Positions 61,659 to 64,000 of a stretch of DNA of 64,000 nt are shown piece after piece (positions within the stretch are counted from its first letter, which is position 1; every line of letters starts with the position of its first letter). The notes below the pieces were generated by a model that ran no database searches, had not been told where the DNA came from, and was given only the letters and a program-made list of their open reading frames with translations. The position numbers and the translations under genes are program-made. This stretch comes from Pseudoxanthomonas sp. PXM03. Its GTDB lineage: Bacteria; Pseudomonadota; Gammaproteobacteria; Xanthomonadales; Xanthomonadaceae. The DNA is taken from assembly GCF_014852005.1 (NCBI RefSeq), contig NZ_JACVAU010000001.1, positions 62,001-126,000 on the forward strand. The letters run 5' to 3'.

Positions 61659-64000
61659 TTAGAACTTGAAGCGGAAGTTCAGGTAGTACTGGCGGCCGTT
61701 GCTGTAGAAGGCGTGCGGCAGGTAACCCGGAACAGCGTCGTTCTCCGTGTAGTACTTCAGCTTCGGATCGTTGAGGTTCAGGCCGTCCAGGCTGATCGTC
61801 AGCCAGTCGGTGGCCTTGAAGCCCAGCGAAGCCGACACGGTGGCGAAGTCATCCTGGTAGAAGTTGTCGGCGCGGCTGACGCCGGCATAGAACGAGCTGC
61901 GGTAGCTGTAGTTGATGCGGGCGTTGAAACGATCGTTCTCGTACCAGCCCGACAGGTTGTAGGTGTTCTCCGAGGTGCCGTTGAGCGGCTTGCCGCCATC
62001 CGCCTCGCCATCCACGTAGGTGTAGTTGGCGTTGAAACCGAAGTTGTCCCCGATCGGCTGCTCGTAGGTCAGCTCCACGCCGCGTGCCTTGCCGTTCGAG
62101 TTGACCGGGATCGACACCAGGTAGTCGCTGTAGACGTCCGTGCCCGCGGCCTGGCTGGCCTGCTGGTCCTTGTATTGCACGATCACGTTGCCGAAATCGA
62201 CGTAGCCGTCCAGGTCCATCGAGAACACGCTGGCGGCCAGCAGGGCGCGCGGCGCGAAGTACCATTCCAGCGAAGCGTCGAAGTTGGTCGACACCAGCGG
62301 GTCGAGGTTCGGGTTGCCACCGCTGCCTTCGTGGGTCAGGTCGTTGAGCGTCAGCGAGCCGGCAAGCGCGGAGAAGTCCGGACGGGTCATGGTCTTGCTG
62401 CCTGACACGCGCGCCACCAGGCTGTCGGTCAGTTCGAACTTGAAGTTCACGCTGGGCAGCAGTTCGTTGTAGTCGTTGTTCACCACGACCGGCAGGTAAT
62501 CGCCGAACGCCGAGCCGGTGATCGCGCCCGGGATGCCGGAGTTGACCGCCAGCGCCTGGTTGTAGTTCACGTCGGTCTGCGTACGCACGTGGCGCAGGCC
62601 GGCGTTGCCGCTCCAGCGGTCACCACGGAAGTTCAACTGCGCGTACACCGCGTTGATGTCTTCCTTCACGCCGTAGACGTCGGAGAAGTAGAAGCGCTCC
62701 GGATTGTTGCGGTTGGCGAAGCGGGCGTTGATCTCGGCCAGCTGCGCGGGCGTGTAGTACCAGATGCCCGACGGCACGTTGCCGCCCACGCCGAAGTCGC
62801 CGGGATACGTACCGCCCGCCGCCGGATACGCCGCGATGTCGGTCCAGTTGGTGGCCCAGTTGGGGCCCTGCGCGAGCGAAAAATCGTTGCTGCGCTCATG
62901 CGTGGCGTAGCGGTAGCCGAAGTCCAGCGAGGACAGGATGTCGTTGTCGAAGAAGAACTGGCCGTCCGCCGAGGCCCAGTCTTCCTTGTCCAGCACGTCG
63001 ATGCCCTGCGCGCCGAAGATCCAGCCGCTCTGCGGGAGATGGTTCGCGGCGGTATTGGTGCCGCCCAGCGACCAGTCGATCGGGTTGCTGACGCCATTCA
63101 TGCTCCAGCTCGCGCCTGCGTTCCCGGCGATGCCGGTTTCCAGCACGTCCTGCGTGGGGCTGCTGCCCCGGCCCTTGGTGGAGCCCAGCTGGAAGACGAA
63201 CTTCAGCGCGTCGCTGGCATTCCACTCGGCATCCAAGGCGATGTACTTGGACGTGGATTCGGCACCCGGGCGGGAGATCATGTCGTACACACCGTAAGGC
63301 GTGACGGTCGTGCCGCCGGTGACCGGCGCGTAGGTGGCGCTGGTCAGCACGCCGTTCTCGATGGTGTAGCTGCTGGGCGCGCGCGCGTTGATGAACTGAC
63401 TGGCCCACATCATGTAGTTGCGGTTGTAGTTGTCCGCCTTCAGGCGCGAGTAGAATGCGTTGACGTTCAGGGTCAGGTTGTCGGTGACCTTCGCTTCGAT
63501 GTTCGCCACGCCGCCCTGACGCTTGCGTACCTGCTCGAACAGGGCGGCGCCGATCAGGTTGGGATACAGCACGCCCACGAGATCCGGATTGCTGGTCGCG
63601 ACGGGAGTACGGGTGACACCGTCCGCTTCGAACTCCGCGATCGTGCCGTAGCCGCCCACCACTTCCTGGCCATCGCGGCGCAGGCTGCGCTCCTCATTGA
63701 AGACCTGTACCAGGAAGCCGGCGGTACCTTCGTCGTTGCGCCAGTTCAGCAGTGCATCGAGCTGCGGCTTGGTGTCGCCCGGCAGGTCGGAATGCACCGC
63801 GCCGATGGAGCCCTGGATGGTGAGCGGCTCGGCGAACTGCAGCGGACGACGGGTGATGATGTTGACCGAGCCGGCGGTGCCGCCTTCGACCAGCTTCGCT
63901 TCTGAAGTCTTGTGCACCACCACGCGGTCGACGATCTCGGACGGATACAGCGAGTAGCTCACGCTGCGGCCGACGTTGCCTACCTGGCTGAGCACGAACC
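61659..64000 (-). CDS. TonB-dependent receptor, C-terminal part (5' end outside window)
   Basis: The frame is open at the right edge, so signal peptide, TonB box and the first part of the plug are missing; about 780 residues remain. The visible part starts inside the plug domain (SYSLYPSEIVDRVVVHKTSEAKLVEGGTAGSVNIITRRPL) and continues as a 22-strand barrel, ending YLNFRFKF with the terminal Phe typical of outer-membrane proteins. Repeated FNANYTYVDGEAD and WYENDRFNARINYSYR strands are typical of the Xanthomonadaceae TonB receptors. Together with the GH20 gene, N-acetylglucosamine-containing glycans are the likely ligand, but this is inference. N-terminal ATG calls near 63995 are internal. Confidence 0.92.
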   Translation of the reverse strand, partial: FVLSQVGNVGRSVSYSLYPSEIVDRVVVHKTSEAKLVEGGTAGSVNIITRRPLQFAEPLTIQGSIGAVHSDLPGDTKPQLDALLNWRNDEGTAGFLVQVFNEERSLRRDGQEVVGGYGTIAEFEADGVTRTPVATSNPDLVGVLYPNLIGAALFEQVRKRQGGVANIEAKVTDNLTLNVNAFYSRLKADNYNRNYMMWASQFINARAPSSYTIENGVLTSATYAPVTGGTTVTPYGVYDMISRPGAESTSKYIALDAEWNASDALKFVFQLGSTKGRGSSPTQDVLETGIAGNAGASWSMNGVSNPIDWSLGGTNTAANHLPQSGWIFGAQGIDVLDKEDWASADGQFFFDNDILSSLDFGYRYATHERSNDFSLAQGPNWATNWTDIAAYPAAGGTYPGDFGVGGNVPSGIWYYTPAQLAEINARFANRNNPERFYFSDVYGVKEDINAVYAQLNFRGDRWSGNAGLRHVRTQTDVNYNQALAVNSGIPGAITGSAFGDYLPVVVNNDYNELLPSVNFKFELTDSLVARVSGSKTMTRPDFSALAGSLTLNDLTHEGSGGNPNLDPLVSTNFDASLEWYFAPRALLAASVFSMDLDGYVDFGNVIVQYKDQQASQAAGTDVYSDYLVSIPVNSNGKARGVELTYEQPIGDNFGFNANYTYVDGEADGGKPLNGTSENTYNLSGWYENDRFNARINYSYRSSFYAGVSRADNFYQDDFATVSASLGFKATDWLTISLDGLNLNDPKLKYYTENDAVPGYLPHAFYSNGRQYYLNFRFKF

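Overview
The window is a G+C-rich stretch of a gammaproteobacterial chromosome, most probably from the family Xanthomonadaceae (a Pseudoxanthomonas-, Stenotrophomonas- or Xanthomonas-like organism; the genus cannot be fixed by eye). The pointers are a complete oleABCD olefin/beta-lactone cluster whose OleA closely matches the Xanthomonas campestris enzyme, a TGTGA-N6-TCACT (Crp/Clp-type) site before oleA, a cox operon followed by SURF1, ctaA and ctaB, an Anbu/ATP-grasp/alpha-E locus, and many paired inverted repeats between genes. No rRNA, tRNA, CRISPR array, phage or insertion sequence was seen. Both ends cut through genes: an M16 peptidase at the left edge and a TonB-dependent receptor at the right edge.

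Layout. 0-2.6 kb: partial M16 peptidase and a DUF4156 lipoprotein. 2.6-8 kb: oleA, oleB, an antisense YkgJ-type cysteine-cluster gene, oleC and oleD, which together convert two acyl-CoAs into a long-chain olefin. 8-14.4 kb: DUF1328 peptide, ubiJ-ubiB (ubiquinone), a PfpI/DJ-1 protein, a secreted EEP-family phosphodiesterase, several unknown genes, then a gene-free block with a 21/107-bp tandem repeat. 14.4-21.3 kb: secreted M16 and M28 peptidases, an RNA pseudouridine synthase, a MAPEG protein and an exported VNG-repeat beta-solenoid protein. 21.4-26.9 kb: gpmI-envC-ctp (glycolysis, cell-division murein control, tail-specific protease), DUF1820 and rhomboid. 27-35 kb: a FadL porin with a clear promoter, an SMP-30 protein, a low-G+C sulfotransferase, a diguanylate cyclase and putA.

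35-44 kb is a complete aa3-type cytochrome oxidase module: DUF2244, coxB, ctaD, a 44-aa peptide, ctaG, coxC, a twin-transmembrane DUF2909 protein (antisense), SURF1, a C-x3-C SCO-like protein, ctaA and ctaB. It makes oxidase subunits, copper chaperones and heme A together. 44-53.9 kb holds a scattered macromolecular-synthesis group (rpsU, yqeY, dnaG) broken up by yihY, a GNAT gene and a divergent quinone-linked D-lactate dehydrogenase, then tsaD, folB, folK, an unknown membrane protein and a pteridine reductase. 54-57.4 kb is the Anbu proteasome-homologue locus without its usual transglutaminase gene. 57.5-64 kb carries a MidA-like methyltransferase, a VanZ-like protein, a lipoprotein GH20 hexosaminidase and the TonB receptor, the last two suggesting uptake of N-acetylglucosamine-containing glycans.

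The least explained features are the tandem repeat at 13.65-14.07 kb, the foreign-looking sulfotransferase at 29.5-30.3 kb, the reduced Anbu locus, the small cox proteins, and several families of REPIN-like paired inverted repeats.
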